Below are positions 1 through 10,026 of a DNA stretch of 64,000 nt, piece by piece (position 1 is the stretch's first letter; the number at the start of each line of letters is the position of its first letter). Location: assembly GCA_963820075.1 (NCBI GenBank), contig CAWFYS010000005.1:62001-126000 (forward strand). Direction: 5' to 3'. The notes below the pieces were generated by a model. The model searched no databases and was not told the origin of the DNA. It worked only from the letters and a program-made list of their open reading frames with translations. The position numbers and the translations under genes were made by a program. This DNA comes from Kumtagia sp963820075. Its GTDB lineage: Bacteria > Pseudomonadota > Alphaproteobacteria > Rhizobiales > Rhizobiaceae.

Positions 1-1
1 G

Positions 2-253
2 ACGGAGGCCGTCGCCAGTCATGTCGCGAAAATGTCGATGCCGGCGCGCTTTTCGCGAAGCCGCGGCGACCGCCGGCCGCTGTTCGGGCGCATCTTTGTC
101 CCACCGACAGCGCTTGCCGAGGGACTGGTGATCCGCAAAGGCCAGGCGATTGCCTTGTCCAAATCGGCGGCAAGCGCCGAGGCAATCGCGCGCGGCCTTG
201 CGTCAAGAAGGCTGGCCGCGGAAATTCGTGTCGCGGAACGCTGGCGCTCATAA
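2..253 (+). CDS. C-terminal part of an unrecognised protein (truncated by window edge)
   Basis: An open frame enters from the left edge and stops at TAA 251-253, giving at least 83 residues. The product is basic and alanine-rich, with an Arg/Ala-rich helical tail rich in RRLAAE-type stretches. I do not recognise the family. The frame has no internal stop and codon use fits the genome, but the opposite strand is also open here, so the coding strand is uncertain. Internal ATGs at 32 and 38 would give a short protein of about 73 residues if the true start lies inside the window. Confidence 0.35.
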   Translation, partial: TEAVASHVAKMSMPARFSRSRGDRRPLFGRIFVPPTALAEGLVIRKGQAIALSKSAASAEAIARGLASRRLAAEIRVAERWRS

Positions 254-631
254 CCTGGCGGTGGCCTCGCCACACGTGGGCCCGACACCTGATTCGACAT
301 CTCAAATGGCCCTCCTCCCTGCCCTCCGAAAAAATGGGGCAAACGACACTTGCGCCCGGGGAGCGCGAAGGTAAGCTAGGAAATGCAATCCTGATTTGTG
401 TAGGGTTTGAGATTGTCGCAGGTGTCGGGAAGGCTCGGCTTGTTTGGTTGTCAGGGTTGCCCGCACCGGCTGGCTAGGCAGAAATCAAGTAACTTGGTAG
501 TGGACACGGCGGAATTTCATGGGTGATGAGACAGGAGCACGCCGTCGCTCACCCCAAGGCAGCCCGACCCGAAGTGAAGCGTCGTTCACGACCGAAGCGG
601 CGTTAAGATTGCCATCTTCGGAGCTGTCGTT
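254..631. other. Intergenic region without a recognisable gene
   Basis: This 378-base stretch holds no convincing ORF, RNA gene or repeat. A slightly AT-richer patch near 380-420 and GGAG at about 619-622 just before the Sel1 gene are the only regulatory hints. No clear terminator hairpin was seen. Confidence 0.5.
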
Positions 632-1718
632 ATGAGAGTATCCAGGGCATTCGCCTCAATAGCTGCTCTCGTTATTATTTTCGTGATGGCATATTACTTC
701 ACGCAGCCAAGCTCTCTTGCCAGAATGGAGAGAGCGCAAGCAGCTTATAATGCGAAGAACTATGCCGAGGCGTTCAGCCAATACAAGGCGTTGGCCGACG
801 CCGGGGATGTGGTTGCGCAGTTCAATCTCGGACTCCTGTATTCGCACGGCCAAGGCGTCACGCAAGACGATGCGCAAGCCGCGTATTGGTGGCGTGAAGC
901 TGCTGAAGGTGGGTCCGTAGAAGCGGCATATGGCCTCGGAGCGTCGTATGCTACCGGTAAAGGCGTTGGACAGGATGATCGGCTGGCAGCGCAATGGTAT
1001 CGCATGGCGGCCGACAAGTGGCACGTCGCGGCCCAATACCAGCTTGGATATTTCTATGCGCAAGGCAGGGGGCTGAAACAGGACGATCGATTGGCGGTTG
1101 AATGGTGGCTCAAGGCTGCTGCAGTCGGACATCAGGTGGCGCAATATAATCTTGGGCTCGCCTACCAGGCAGGAGCAGGCGTTGAAAAAGATGACGTCCA
1201 ATCGTTCCAGTGGGCGCGCAAGGCGGCCGATCAGGGGCTTCCTGAAGCACAGTATTATCTGGGTCTGAAATATATACACGGGACGGGCGTGCCGCAGAAC
1301 GATGTCCATGCCGCACAGTTGATCCGCAAGGCCGCTGAGTTCAGGTATTTCCGAAGCTCAGCAAACTCTAGGGAATATGTATTGGCAAGGAAAAGGCGTC
1401 CCGAAGAGCCGTTCCGATGCAGTCGCGTGGTGGCTCAAGGCGGCCAAGCAAGGCAATGTAGACGTTGAGTTGCCTTTGGGCTTTGCTTACATCACCGGTG
1501 AAGGCGTGCCTAAAGACGTGGATGCCGGCATCGCTTGGTTCGAAAAAGCGGCGGATCGTGGAGATGCAGACGCCCAGTTTAATCTTGGGGCTCTCTACTT
1601 TGACGGAATACGTGTGGAAAAGAACTATGACAAGGCCTCCGTTTGGCTAGAGAAAGCGGCGGCTCAAGGTCACACAGCAGCGCGAGAGCTTTTAGGCAAG
1701 ATTGTTGCGAAAACTTAG
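632..1718 (+). CDS. Sel1-like repeat protein, membrane-anchored or exported (one frameshift)
   Basis: The N-terminus has a hydrophobic segment at about residues 8-24, consistent with a signal anchor. It is followed by tandem Sel1-like (TPR-type) repeats of about 36 residues that recur through the protein, with motifs such as A..NLGLLYSHGQGV and AAYWWREAAEGG. Repeats of this kind mediate protein-protein contacts. The frame starting at 632 runs out near 1345, and the repeats continue one frame over from about 1350 to the TAA at 1716-1718; a single extra T in GAGTTCAGG would explain it. Read as one protein it is about 360 residues. Base composition is somewhat AT-richer than the neighbours. The partner is unknown. 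Confidence 0.75.
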
Positions 1719-1861
1719 TTCTAACTCGCTATAAACTCGGATTAATTTGAATCGCTCCGATATATGGAAGAATATTTCAAGTTAAAACCAAGAATGCGAC
1801 GGTCAGACGGGTATCGTTTCCTTTGTGCTGGCGTAAACGGCGCGATGCTTCAAAGCGGACG

Positions 1862-2413
1862 CTATGGCGCTTGGCTGGCACCCCTGCGCAAATGCTCGTC
1901 CAGCCGCGGCATGATCTCCACGAAGTTGCAGGGCATGTGCCGGTAGTCGAGCTGCGGCTTGATGATGCCGTCCCAGGCGTCCCGGCAGGCACCGGGAGAA
2001 CCCGGAAGCACGAAGACGAAGGTGGCGTTGACGACGCCGCCGGTCGCCCGCGACTGGATCGTCGAGGTGCCGATCTTGTCGTAGGAGATGCGGTGGAAGA
2101 CTTCCGAGAAGCCGTCCATGCGCTTCTCGAAAATCGGCTCGAGCGCCTCCGGCGTCACGTCTCGGCCGGTAAAGCCCGTACCGCCTGTAGTGATCACCAC
2201 ATCGACATTCTCGTCGCGCGACCAGTCGAGCACGCGCGCGCGGATCGCCTCGCGGTCGTCCGGCACGATGGCGCGGTGGGCGAGGATGTGCCCCGCTTCC
2301 TCGACGCGGTCGGCGAGCGTCTGGCCGGATTTGTCGTCAGCAATCGTCCGCGTGTCGGAAACGGTCAGCACCGCGATTCTTACGGGGATGAATTGTCTCG
2401 AATCATCAGCCAT
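1862..2413 (-). CDS. moaB: Molybdenum cofactor biosynthesis protein MoaB
   Basis: A 183-residue MoaB/MogA-fold protein of the molybdopterin pathway. Family members bind molybdopterin, and MogA-type members adenylylate it before molybdate insertion. Visible motifs are IAVLTVSDTR near the N-terminus, TTGGTG at residues 75-80 followed by GRDVTPEA, and LPGSPGA near residue 140, which together form the molybdopterin-binding site. Length is typical for the family. It is downstream of ispE on the same strand with an 8-base overlap, implying translational coupling. Cytoplasmic. The assignment is firm; whether it acts as MoaB or MogA in vivo cannot be told from sequence. Confidence 0.93.
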   Translation of the reverse strand: MADDSRQFIPVRIAVLTVSDTRTIADDKSGQTLADRVEEAGHILAHRAIVPDDREAIRARVLDWSRDENVDVVITTGGTGFTGRDVTPEALEPIFEKRMDGFSEVFHRISYDKIGTSTIQSRATGGVVNATFVFVLPGSPGACRDAWDGIIKPQLDYRHMPCNFVEIMPRLDEHLRRGASQAP

Positions 2414-3302
2414 GGCGATCTCGGTCCGAAGCCGTTGTCATTGTCGCCGTGACGAACCAGTGCGGCCGCATGGCGGAGATTGCGCTGGCCGCGCGGCGGG
2501 CCGCAGCCATATCCGAAAACAGGCCGAAGCAGGTCGCGCCGGAGCCGGACATGCGCGTGAAGCGGGCGCCGGCATCGCCGAGCGCGGCGAGCGCATCGCC
2601 GATTCCCGGTTCGAGTTCGAGCGCCGGCGCCATCAGATCGTTGCGCGTGGCGCAGAGCCAGTCGAGCAGGGATTTCGCATCAAGCCTTGGCGGCAATGGC
2701 GGAAGCGGCGGGTTGTCGCGGCTGGACAGCGCGGCGAAGACGCGCGGCGTCGCGACCGCCACCCGCGGATTGACCAGCACCAGCGGCAGCGCCGGAAAGC
2801 CGGCCATGTCTTCGATTTCCTCGCCGATGCCGCGCGCGATCAGTGGATGGCGGCGAATACACATCGGCACGTCGGCGCCGAGCTTCAGGCCGATGCCGGA
2901 GAGCCGTGCGGCATCGAAATCGAGATTCCAATATTCAGTCAGTGCCCGGAGGGCCGCGGCGGCGTCGCTGGATCCGCCGCCGACGCCGGACATTGCAGGA
3001 ATGTTCTTCTCCAGAACGATGGAGACCGGCGGCCGCGCCGTCTGTCCGGCGGCATCGCGCAGCGCGTCCCGCGCCCGGATGACGAGGTTGTCCGCGCCCT
3101 TCGGTACTTCATTGGCGAACGGGCCTTCGACCGAAAAAGCGTCCCGCATGGCGGCGTCGATGAGGATGCGGTCGCCGAAGGCGGTGAAAACCGACAGGCT
3201 TTCGATGAGGTGATAGAAGTCGGCGCGCCTGCCGACAACATGCAGCGCGAGGTTGATCTTGGCGGGAGCGGCCTCGGCCACCGCCACGACGGCATCATTC
3301 AT
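2406..3302 (-). CDS. ispE: 4-diphosphocytidyl-2-C-methyl-D-erythritol kinase IspE
   Basis: A GHMP kinase of 298 residues that phosphorylates CDP-methylerythritol in the non-mevalonate isoprenoid pathway. The substrate-binding PAKINLALHV lies at residues 13-22. The glycine-rich ATP loop PAMSGVGGGSSDAA is at about 102-116, and the C-terminal GHMP motif MSGSGATCFGLF is at about 258. Length is normal and the frame intact. The start ATG at 3302 is 10 bases from the stop of the small upstream membrane-protein gene, and the end overlaps moaB. dxs of the same pathway lies at 49.8 kb and a polyprenyl diphosphate synthase at 5.7 kb. Confidence 0.95.
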   Translation of the reverse strand: MNDAVVAVAEAAPAKINLALHVVGRRADFYHLIESLSVFTAFGDRILIDAAMRDAFSVEGPFANEVPKGADNLVIRARDALRDAAGQTARPPVSIVLEKNIPAMSGVGGGSSDAAAALRALTEYWNLDFDAARLSGIGLKLGADVPMCIRRHPLIARGIGEEIEDMAGFPALPLVLVNPRVAVATPRVFAALSSRDNPPLPPLPPRLDAKSLLDWLCATRNDLMAPALELEPGIGDALAALGDAGARFTRMSGSGATCFGLFSDMAAARRAASAISAMRPHWFVTATMTTASDRDRHG

Positions 3303-3312
3303 GAATCGTCCG

Positions 3313-3498
3313 TCAGTCCTTGGCGGGCCGGTATTCGCCGGTCTTGGGATCGAACACGAGCGTGCCGTTTGCGTGGTTCTTAGCCTGCTGTTCGTGGCGA
3401 CGGATCTTTGCCGTCACGCGCTCGGCCTCGCGCACGAAATGGCGGTAGCCGAAATAGGCGACGGCACCGACGACAGCGAAGAAGATGAACTGCGGCAT
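3313..3498 (-). CDS. Small conserved single-span membrane protein
   Basis: A 61-residue protein with one N-terminal transmembrane segment (residues about 3-19) followed by a charged helix and a short tail reading FDPKTGEYRPAKD. Proteins of this size and pattern are common between ispE and sppA in rhizobia and have no known function. It lies in a run of minus-strand genes, 10 bases upstream of ispE, so it is probably co-transcribed with it. No catalytic residues are apparent. Confidence 0.75.
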   Translation of the reverse strand: MPQFIFFAVVGAVAYFGYRHFVREAERVTAKIRRHEQQAKNHANGTLVFDPKTGEYRPAKD

Positions 3499-3579
3499 TA
3501 TCCGTCCTTCCCTGTGGCGAGCGGCCGATGTGGCCGCTCAGGTCGGCATATTCCCATCATAGCGGCAATCGCCGGCTCA

Positions 3580-4455
3580 TCAAAGCCCGAAGCGTCCCCA
3601 CAGCGCGCGTTCGGCCACCGCGTCGATCAGTCCTTGCGCGGCGGCACCGGCGATGTCATCGGCGGAAACGCTTTTCCGTGAGCCGAAAATGCCGAGCCTG
3701 CGGCCGAAAAGCCCGCGCGGCTGCGTGATCAGCTTCAGTTGCGTCCTGTCGCCGAACCGGCTTTTCAGAACGCCGCGCATATCGCCGAGCGCGTCCGCCA
3801 GCCCCAGTTCCACCCCCTTCTTGCCGACCCAGAACAGGCCGGTGAACAGATCGGGGTCGTTGGCGAGCTTGTCACCGCGCCGCTGCTTGACGAGGTCGAT
3901 GAAGCTCTCGTGCATATCGACCTGCAGGGCCTTGATCCGTTCGACATCCTCCGCCTTCTCCGGCTGGAAGGGATCGAGCACCGACTTGTTGGCGCCTGCC
4001 GTATAGACGCGCCGCTCGACGCCGACCTTCTTGAGGAGTTCGGGAAAGCCGAATGACGCGGAGATCACGCCGATCGAGCCGACGATGGAGAAAGGATCGA
4101 CGAAAATCTCGTCGCCCGCCGCCGCGATCATATAGCCGCCGGAGGCAGCCACATCCTCCACGAAGACAAGCACCTTCTTGTTCTTTTCCGCGGCAAGGTC
4201 GCGGATGCGCTTGTGGATCAGCCGGGATTGCACCGGCGATCCGCCGGGCGAGTTGATCGAGATGGCCACCGCCGGCGCGTCCTTGAAGGCAAAGGCCCGC
4301 TCAAGCTGACCGGCTGTCGTGGCGAGGGAGAGAGCTGGGCGGAACTGGCCGCCGCCGGCCATGATCGTGCCCGTCATGCGCACGACAGGGATGGTCACAC
4401 CGTCCGGCCGCATCGACTTGGGCAACAGGCGACGGAAAAATGATCTCACGGGCAC
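3580..4455 (-). CDS. S49-family signal peptide peptidase (SppA/SohB type)
   Basis: A ClpP-fold serine peptidase of about 291 residues that degrades signal peptides and other membrane-embedded fragments. The core shows INSPGGSP, the nucleophile-bearing AASGGY, DPFSIVGSIGV and a downstream Lys in GANKSVLDPF that is the expected general base of a Ser-Lys dyad. The frame is open upstream to 4530, but residues before VPVRSFFRRL look non-native, so the GTG at 4453-4455 is preferred; a second GTG lies two codons on. There is no long transmembrane segment, only a short basic N-terminus, so membrane association is uncertain. Confidence 0.88.
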   Translation of the reverse strand: MPVRSFFRRLLPKSMRPDGVTIPVVRMTGTIMAGGGQFRPALSLATTAGQLERAFAFKDAPAVAISINSPGGSPVQSRLIHKRIRDLAAEKNKKVLVFVEDVAASGGYMIAAAGDEIFVDPFSIVGSIGVISASFGFPELLKKVGVERRVYTAGANKSVLDPFQPEKAEDVERIKALQVDMHESFIDLVKQRRGDKLANDPDLFTGLFWVGKKGVELGLADALGDMRGVLKSRFGDRTQLKLITQPRGLFGRRLGIFGSRKSVSADDIAGAAAQGLIDAVAERALWGRFGL

Positions 4456-4526
4456 TTGGCTCCACAACGCTTCATGTTCGCAACCGCATGTAGGAATTGG
4501 CGCGCGCCACGCAATGCCGGCGGCCG

Positions 4527-5327
4527 TCAATCATCGAAAAGCGATGACTGCCCCGAATTGATCGCCTCGGCGCGCACCGTTAAGGGCCCGCCCCGGCCTT
4601 GCTGCAGGCTGAGTGGCGGCAACAATGAAGGCGCGCCGCGCGCGCCGCGCACGGCCCGGACGACGATGCGGATCGCCGGCCGCTCCGGGGTCGCATGGAT
4701 CGGCACGATCTCGGTGCTGCCGAAACGCCCCGCCAACGCGGTCAGCACCGGCGCGATCGATGCCGGCCGGGCGATCAGCGCGACCCTCCCGCGGGGCTTC
4801 AGCATCGCGGCGGCGCTGCGCAGCCACGCCTCGAACTGATCCGCCTCGGCGACATGCGCCTCACGCCTCAGCGCGTCCGGTGTGGCGCGGTCGCGGCGGT
4901 CGTTGAAGGGCGGGTTCATCAGCACGAAATCGGCCGACCGGTCGGTGAGCCCGGCCGCCTGGCGGGCCTGGCCGGCAAGAGCGACGTCGGCGACCAGCAC
5001 CCAGGCGCGCCCGGCCAGGTGACTGTTGTCGGGATGCGCCAGCGACAGCCGGGCGTAGCGGGCCATTTCCGTTGACCGTTCGACCAGAAGCACGCGGGCC
5101 AGCGGACATCGCGAAAGGACGGCCAGACCTGCCGCGCCGGCGCCGGCGCCGAAGTCGGCGGCGAGTCCGGCGAAACCGGACGGGAGCGACGCCGCCAGCA
5201 CCAGCGCGTCCATGCCGGCGCGATGCGCGCCCTTTGCCGGCTGCACCAGGTGAAAGCGCCCTCGGTGGAAGGCGTCGACCGTATCTTCCGGCTCAACGGT
5301 CACGGCGGTACCGGGCTCAGCGGTCAC
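4527..5327 (-). CDS. TrmN6-like tRNA1(Val) A37 N6-methyltransferase family protein
   Basis: A class I SAM-dependent methyltransferase of 266 residues. It has a SAM-binding loop (DFGAGAGAAGLAVL, about residues 58-71) and the catalytic NPPF signature typical of adenine or glutamine N-methyltransferases at about residue 138. The best family match is the TrmN6/YfiC group, which modifies A37 of tRNA. The start is GTG at 5327, inside the last codons of the upstream DUF2007 gene, so the two are probably translated together. The C-terminal 35 residues are less conserved. Substrate specificity is inferred. Confidence 0.8.
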   Translation of the reverse strand: MTAEPGTAVTVEPEDTVDAFHRGRFHLVQPAKGAHRAGMDALVLAASLPSGFAGLAADFGAGAGAAGLAVLSRCPLARVLLVERSTEMARYARLSLAHPDNSHLAGRAWVLVADVALAGQARQAAGLTDRSADFVLMNPPFNDRRDRATPDALRREAHVAEADQFEAWLRSAAAMLKPRGRVALIARPASIAPVLTALAGRFGSTEIVPIHATPERPAIRIVVRAVRGARGAPSLLPPLSLQQGRGGPLTVRAEAINSGQSSLFDD

Positions 5328-5542
5328 GCATTTCGTTGCCGATGCCGGCGTCGGTGAAAATCCGTCGCGCCGCCTCGGCGTCGTCGTTGGCCACCAGTAT
5401 GCGGCGGGGCAGGATGCCGATCGAGCCGTCTAGTACGCTCATGTTCTGGTCGGCGATCAAGGCATTCGATGCCGGCGTCGCGCAACAGCGATTGCGCGTA
5501 GGAAATCACCACGGCGTCGTTGGTGCGGATGAGTTCGATCAT
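5317..5542 (-). CDS. DUF2007 small signal-transducing-like protein (one frameshift)
   Basis: A protein of about 75 residues beginning MIELIRTNDAVVISYAQ, with a central segment GSIGILPRRILV and the end DAGIGNEMRDR. This matches the DUF2007 family, thought to have a PII-like fold. The frame breaks near 5464 after GIEC: one extra T in TGCCTTGATC moves translation out of frame, and the rest of the domain is read one frame over down to the TGA at 5317-5319. It overlaps the methyltransferase start by 11 bases and is divergent from the polyprenyl synthase gene. Confidence 0.78.
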
Positions 5543-5673
5543 GCGCGGCAAGTTCGCAGCTAATGCCGGCGAAGTAAACGCCGCGCCAATTCGCCACTTG
5601 AGTTCGCAGCACCTGCCGCACTAAATCGTCGCAGTGACCCTGGGTCGCGGATGCGGCGGGCCGATCGGCGGGA

Positions 5674-6696
5674 GTGCTTGTATTGGGTGTTGTTCTCAAT
5701 CTCGAAGACGGCAAGCGAGAGGCTTCGATCCAGGATCTGATCGACTTGACGTCCGCCGACATGGCGGAGGTCAACAAGCTGATCCTGTCCAGGGCCGGGT
5801 CGGACGTGGAGATGATCCCGGAGATTGCCAACCATCTGATTTCGTCGGGCGGCAAGCGGCTGCGGCCGATGGTGACGCTCGCCTCGGCCCAGATGTTCGG
5901 CTATTCGGGCACGGCGCATGTCAAGCTCGCCACAAGCGTCGAGTTCATGCACACCGCGACTTTGCTGCATGACGACGTGGTCGACGAAAGCGCTATGCGC
6001 CGCGGCAGGAAAACCGCCCGCACGATCTGGGGCAATCAGGCAAGCGTCCTCGTCGGCGACTTTCTGCTCGGCCAGGCGTTTCGCATGATGGTGGATGTCG
6101 GCTCGCTTGACGCCCTCGACATTCTGTCCACCGCCGCCTCCATCATCGCCGAGGGCGAGGTGATGCAATTGTCGGCCGCCAAGAACCTCGAGACAACCGA
6201 GGACGAGTATTTCTCGGTGATCAAGGCGAAGACGGCGGCCTTGTTCTGCGCCGCCGCCGAGGTCGGGCCGGTGGTTGCGGGGGCGACACGCAACGACCGG
6301 GCGGCGCTGCGCTCCTACGGCATGAATCTGGGCCTTGCCTTCCAGCTCATCGATGATGCGCTCGACTATGGCGGCGATTCCAAGAAGCTCGGCAAGAATG
6401 TCGGGGACGACTTCCGCGAGGGCAAGGTCACGCTGCCGGTCATCCTTTGCTACAGGCGCGGCACGGCCGCCGAGCGCACTTTCTGGAAGCAGGCGATCGA
6501 GGACAACGCCGCCGACGACGCGGCGATGAAAAAAGCGCTGGCGCTGATGACGCGGCATGGCGCCATCGCCGACACGATCGTTCGAGCCCGTCATTTCGGC
6601 GGCATTGCGCGTGACGCGCTGGCGCCGCTGCCGGCGACGCAGCAGAAGACCGCGCTGCTCGACGTTATCGATTTCTGCATAAGCCGCGTGGTCTGA
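5674..6696 (+). CDS. ispB: Polyprenyl (octa/decaprenyl) diphosphate synthase, IspB type
   Basis: A trans-isoprenyl diphosphate synthase of about 340 residues that makes the side chain of ubiquinone. The first aspartate-rich motif is LLHDDVVDES and the second is LIDDALDYGGD; SSGGKRLRPMV is the substrate-binding region. Length fits the family, and the frame is intact. The start is not certain: residues before NLEDGKREASIQ look weak, and a start a few codons downstream of 5674 is possible. It is divergent from DUF2007 with a 130-base shared promoter region. ubiA at 19-20 kb acts next in the quinone pathway. Chain length cannot be read from sequence. Confidence 0.92.
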   Translation: MLVLGVVLNLEDGKREASIQDLIDLTSADMAEVNKLILSRAGSDVEMIPEIANHLISSGGKRLRPMVTLASAQMFGYSGTAHVKLATSVEFMHTATLLHDDVVDESAMRRGRKTARTIWGNQASVLVGDFLLGQAFRMMVDVGSLDALDILSTAASIIAEGEVMQLSAAKNLETTEDEYFSVIKAKTAALFCAAAEVGPVVAGATRNDRAALRSYGMNLGLAFQLIDDALDYGGDSKKLGKNVGDDFREGKVTLPVILCYRRGTAAERTFWKQAIEDNAADDAAMKKALALMTRHGAIADTIVRARHFGGIARDALAPLPATQQKTALLDVIDFCISRVV

Positions 6697-6830
6697 TCGG
6701 CGCCACCTCCGGATGGCCGATTCGGCTTTCCATTTTGGCGGATTGAACCGGGACCGCAAAAAGGCCATGCTTATGCGTTCCACCGTTCGACGATTCATCG
6801 CGAGCGGGCGCGGCTAAGCCGGAAAGGACA

Positions 6831-8613
6831 ATGATGCGCAAACGTCTGGCTTGGCTGGCAAGTGTCTCGGCGCTGACGGCCGCAATTCTGATAGCCCCCC
6901 CGGCGCTCGCCAAGCGCAATGCCAACGAGGTCCAGATCGGTTCGTTCACGGGCGCCTATCTGGCCGCTCGTGTCGCCGAGGTCGACGACGATATGGATGC
7001 GGCGATCGACTACTATCGTCGTGCGCTGGATTTCGACCCGGACAATCAGCAGCTTCAGCAGAGCCTCATGCTCGTCCTGATTTCGTCGGGCCGTTTCGAG
7101 GAGGCGCTGCCGCTGGCCGACAGGCTGAAGACGGTGCCGGAGGTCGAGCGTTTCTCGCGCGTCGCGCTTGCCGTCGACGCGATACGCAAGAAGGATTATC
7201 GCGAGGCCGGCACCTGGCTGAAACTTGCGCTGGAATCCGATCTCGACCGGCTTATCACCGGCCTCATGAGCGCCTGGACCAAGCTTGGCCGCAACGACGG
7301 TGCAGAGGCAGTCGCCGATCTGGAATTGCTCGACGGCCCCGAATGGTTCGAGCTCTTTTCCACCTATCACAGCGCCTTGATCGCCGAGATGGCGGGTCTG
7401 CCGGAAGATGCCGAAAGCGCCTACCAGGCGACGCTCGACAATGTCGCGGCGGGAAGTGCCGCGCCGGAAACATGGCTGCGCGCCGCCGAGGCCTATTCGG
7501 GCTTTCTGGCGCGCCGAGGCGCCAAGGACGAGGCGCTCGCCGTCCTCGACAAGGCGGACCAGTTCGCGACCGGCCGGCTGTCGCTGGTGGCGTTGCGCGA
7601 GAAGATCAACAAGGGCGAAAAGCCGGTATCGTTCATCGCGAATCCGGCGGATGGCGCGAGCGAAGTGCTGCTCGATCTCGGCGGCGCGCTGAACCGCGGC
7701 GGCGGCGAGCCTTTCGTGAAGCTCTATCTGCAGCTTGCGCTTGCCTTGAAGCCGAGCAGCGATGCCGTCCTGCTGCAGCTCGCCGCCGTTGCCGAGCAGG
7801 AGAATGATTCGGAGGAGGCGATCTCCTTCTACGAGAAAATCCCGGCGGCGTCGCCGCTGAAGCGCGCGGCGGACCTCCAGCTTGGGCTGAATCTCGCCGA
7901 TCTGAAGCGGCACGACGAGGCGGTCGGTCATCTCAAGCGTCTACTGGACGCCGACCCCGACGACATGCGCGCCTATCTGGCGCTTGGCGGCGTCTATGCC
8001 TCCAAGGAGGACTACAAGTCGGCGGCGGCCAATTACGACCAGCGCGGTCGAGCACCTGAAGGAGCCGACCAGCGCCAATTGGAACGTTTTCTATCAGCGC
8101 GGCATCGCCTACGAGCGGCTCAAGCAGTGGCCGAAGGCGGAACCGAACTTCCGCAAGGCGCTGGAACTCTACCCGGACCAGCCGCAGGTGATGAACTATC
8201 TCGGCTATTCCTGGGTCGACATGAACATGAATCTCGACGAGGCGCTCGGCCTCATCCGCAAGGCCGTCGATCTGCGGCCGAGCGACGGCTACATCGTCGA
8301 TTCGCTCGGCTGGGCCTATTATCGGCTCAACCGGTTCGACGAGGCGGTGGTGGAACTGGAGCGCGCGGTGTCGCTGAAGCCGGATGACCCGGTGCTCAAC
8401 GACCATCTGGGCGACGCCTACTGGCGCGCCGGCCGCCAGTTGGAGGCGACTTTCCAGTGGGCGCACGCGCGCGACCTCAAGCCGGAGCCGAATGTTCTGC
8501 TCAGCGTCCAGAAGAAGCTGAAGGAAGGCCTGCCGCCGCTGGAAGGCAAGACCGCGCTTGAAGCCCCGACGCCGCCCGCGCCGAAGGCCGCCGACCCGGA
8601 TAAGAAGGGGTAG
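6831..8613 (+). CDS. Exported tetratricopeptide-repeat protein (one frameshift)
   Basis: A protein of about 594 residues with a cleavable-looking signal peptide (MMRKRLAWLASVSAL..., cleavage after ALA near residue 28) and many TPR units, for example AIDYYRRALDFDPDNQQ and the C-terminal YLGYSWVDMNMNLDEAL. It is probably periplasmic or outer-membrane associated, like related rhizobial TPR proteins. The frame starting at 6831 leaves the family after ANYD at about 8040, and the TPR continues one frame on (AVEHLKEP...) to TAG 8611-8613. One extra base in GACCAGCGCGG restores it. It is 134 bases downstream of ispB. The function is a scaffold role by inference only. Confidence 0.82.
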
Positions 8614-8659
8614 GACGAGGGTTCCTGCAAAGCCGGATCTGGCTTGGATCGCCATTCGA

Positions 8660-8799
8660 CCCCCTCTCCGGCCGCTATCGACGGCCACCTCTCCCCCACT
8701 TCGTGAGGGAGCGAGGATACGCGGTGGCGCGCTTGGCGCCTATCCTCGCCCCTGCGAAGCGGGGGAGAGGTGGCTTGCGAAGCAAGCCGGAGAGGGAGG
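8660..8799. repeat. Rhizobial intergenic palindromic repeat (RIME-like)
   Basis: A nested inverted repeat of about 140 bases in the 409-base gap between the TPR gene and glyQ. Its outer arms are CCCCTCTCCGGC and GCCGGAGAGGG; its inner arms are CCACCTCTCCCCCACTTCG and CGAAGCGGGGGAGAGGTGG. The same family recurs at 13225-13438 and inside glyS at 12571-12681. The remaining gap carries a second short repeat near 8938-8981 (CCGAAAACCG...CACTTTTCG) and no gene. RIME-type elements are known in rhizobial intergenic DNA; the family name is my inference. Confidence 0.8.
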
Positions 8800-9022
8800 C
8801 TTTCATCTCTCGCTTTAACCCGAGTTCTGCGCCTTGGGGCCGCGTCACCATCGGACTGATGCATCGTGCGACCGAGACGAGCAGAATGCCCAGAATTCGC
8901 AATCGGGATTTCCGTCGCCGGAGCTTGTTCCGTATCGCCGCCTCCGAAAACCGGGTTCCACTTTTCGACATGATGCTCTAGGACGGGCCGGTCCAACTTC
9001 ACCGCCCACGAGATATTTCCCC

Positions 9023-10024
9023 TTGTCCGCCAGCCTGCCCGACCACATGCATCCCGGCCGCTCGTTCCAGGGGCTGATTCTGACGCTGCACAATTACTGG
9101 GCGGCCTATGGCTGCGTCGTGCTTCAGCCCTACGACATGGAAGTCGGCGCCGGCACGTTCCATCCCGCCACGACGCTGCGCGCGCTCGGGCCCGAAGCGC
9201 TGGAACGCGGCCTATGTCCAGCCGTCGCGCCGGCCCAAGGACGGCCGCTATGGCGAGAACCCCAACCGGCTGCAGCACTATTACCAGTATCAGGTGATCC
9301 TGAAGCCGAACCCGCCGAACCTGCAGGAGCTCTATCTCGGCTCCCTGGAGGCGATCGGCGTCGATCCGCTCTTGCATGACATCCGCTTCGTCGAGGACGA
9401 CTGGGAAAGCCCGACGCTGGGCGCCTGGGGGCTCGGCTGGGAGTGCTGGTGCGACGGCATGGAAGTCTCGCAGTTCACCTATTTCCAGCAGGTGTGCGGC
9501 ATCGAATGCGCGCCGGTCTCGGGCGAACTCACCTACGGGCTGGAGCGGCTCGCCATGTATGTGCAAGGCGTGGACAACGTCTACGACCTCAATTTCAACG
9601 GGCGCGAGGGCGACGAGAAGGTCACCTATGGCGACGTTTTCCTGCAGGCCGAGCAGGAATATTCGCGCCACAATTTCGAGCACGCCAATACCGAGATTTT
9701 GCTGCGGCACTTCGATGATGCCGAGAAGGAGTGCCAGGCGCTGCTTGGCGGCCGGCGCGCCCGCCGGCGGCGGCCAGCAACTCCACCGCCTTGTTTTCCC
9801 GGCCTACGACCAGGCGATCAAGGCGAGCCATGTCTTCAACCTGCTCGACGCGCGCGGCGTCATCTCGGTGACGGAGCGCCAGAGCTATATCCTGCGCGTG
9901 CGCAACCTCGCCAAGGCCTGCGGCGAGGCGTTTCTTGCTTACCGAAGCCGGCGGGTTTCCGGATGCCGCGTTACTGGCGCTCCGGAATGGGCCGACCTTG
10001 CCAGCGGCTCTTGAGAACAAGTGA
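9023..10024 (+). CDS. glyQ: Glycyl-tRNA synthetase alpha subunit (three frameshifts)
   Basis: The catalytic subunit of the tetrameric class II glycyl-tRNA synthetase, about 333 residues. Conserved blocks are all present, but in three frames: FQGLILTLHNYWAAYGCV and YDMEVGAGTFHPATTL first; then WNAAYVQPSRRPKDGRYGEN, FVEDDWESPTLGAWGLGWE and YGLERLAMYVQGVDNVYD; then FPAYDQAIKASHVFNLLDAR and the tail PTLPAALENK. Shifts lie near 9205, 9748 and 9937, each consistent with one extra base. The start is likely TTG 9023 (LSASLPDHMHP), with ATG 9047 as the alternative. TGA 10022-10024 is two bases before the first leader ORF of the glyS repeat array. An essential gene cannot carry three real shifts, so sequence error is probable. 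Confidence 0.93.
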
Positions 10025-10026
10025 CC

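Noticed and set aside
1764..1946. Small plus-strand ORF before moaB
   Set aside because: Mostly antisense to the moaB 3' end and without a ribosome-binding site.
9205..9940. Programmed ribosomal frameshifting in glyQ
   Set aside because: Three shifts in one essential gene, no slippery heptamer with downstream structure, and the same change seen in unrelated genes point to error.
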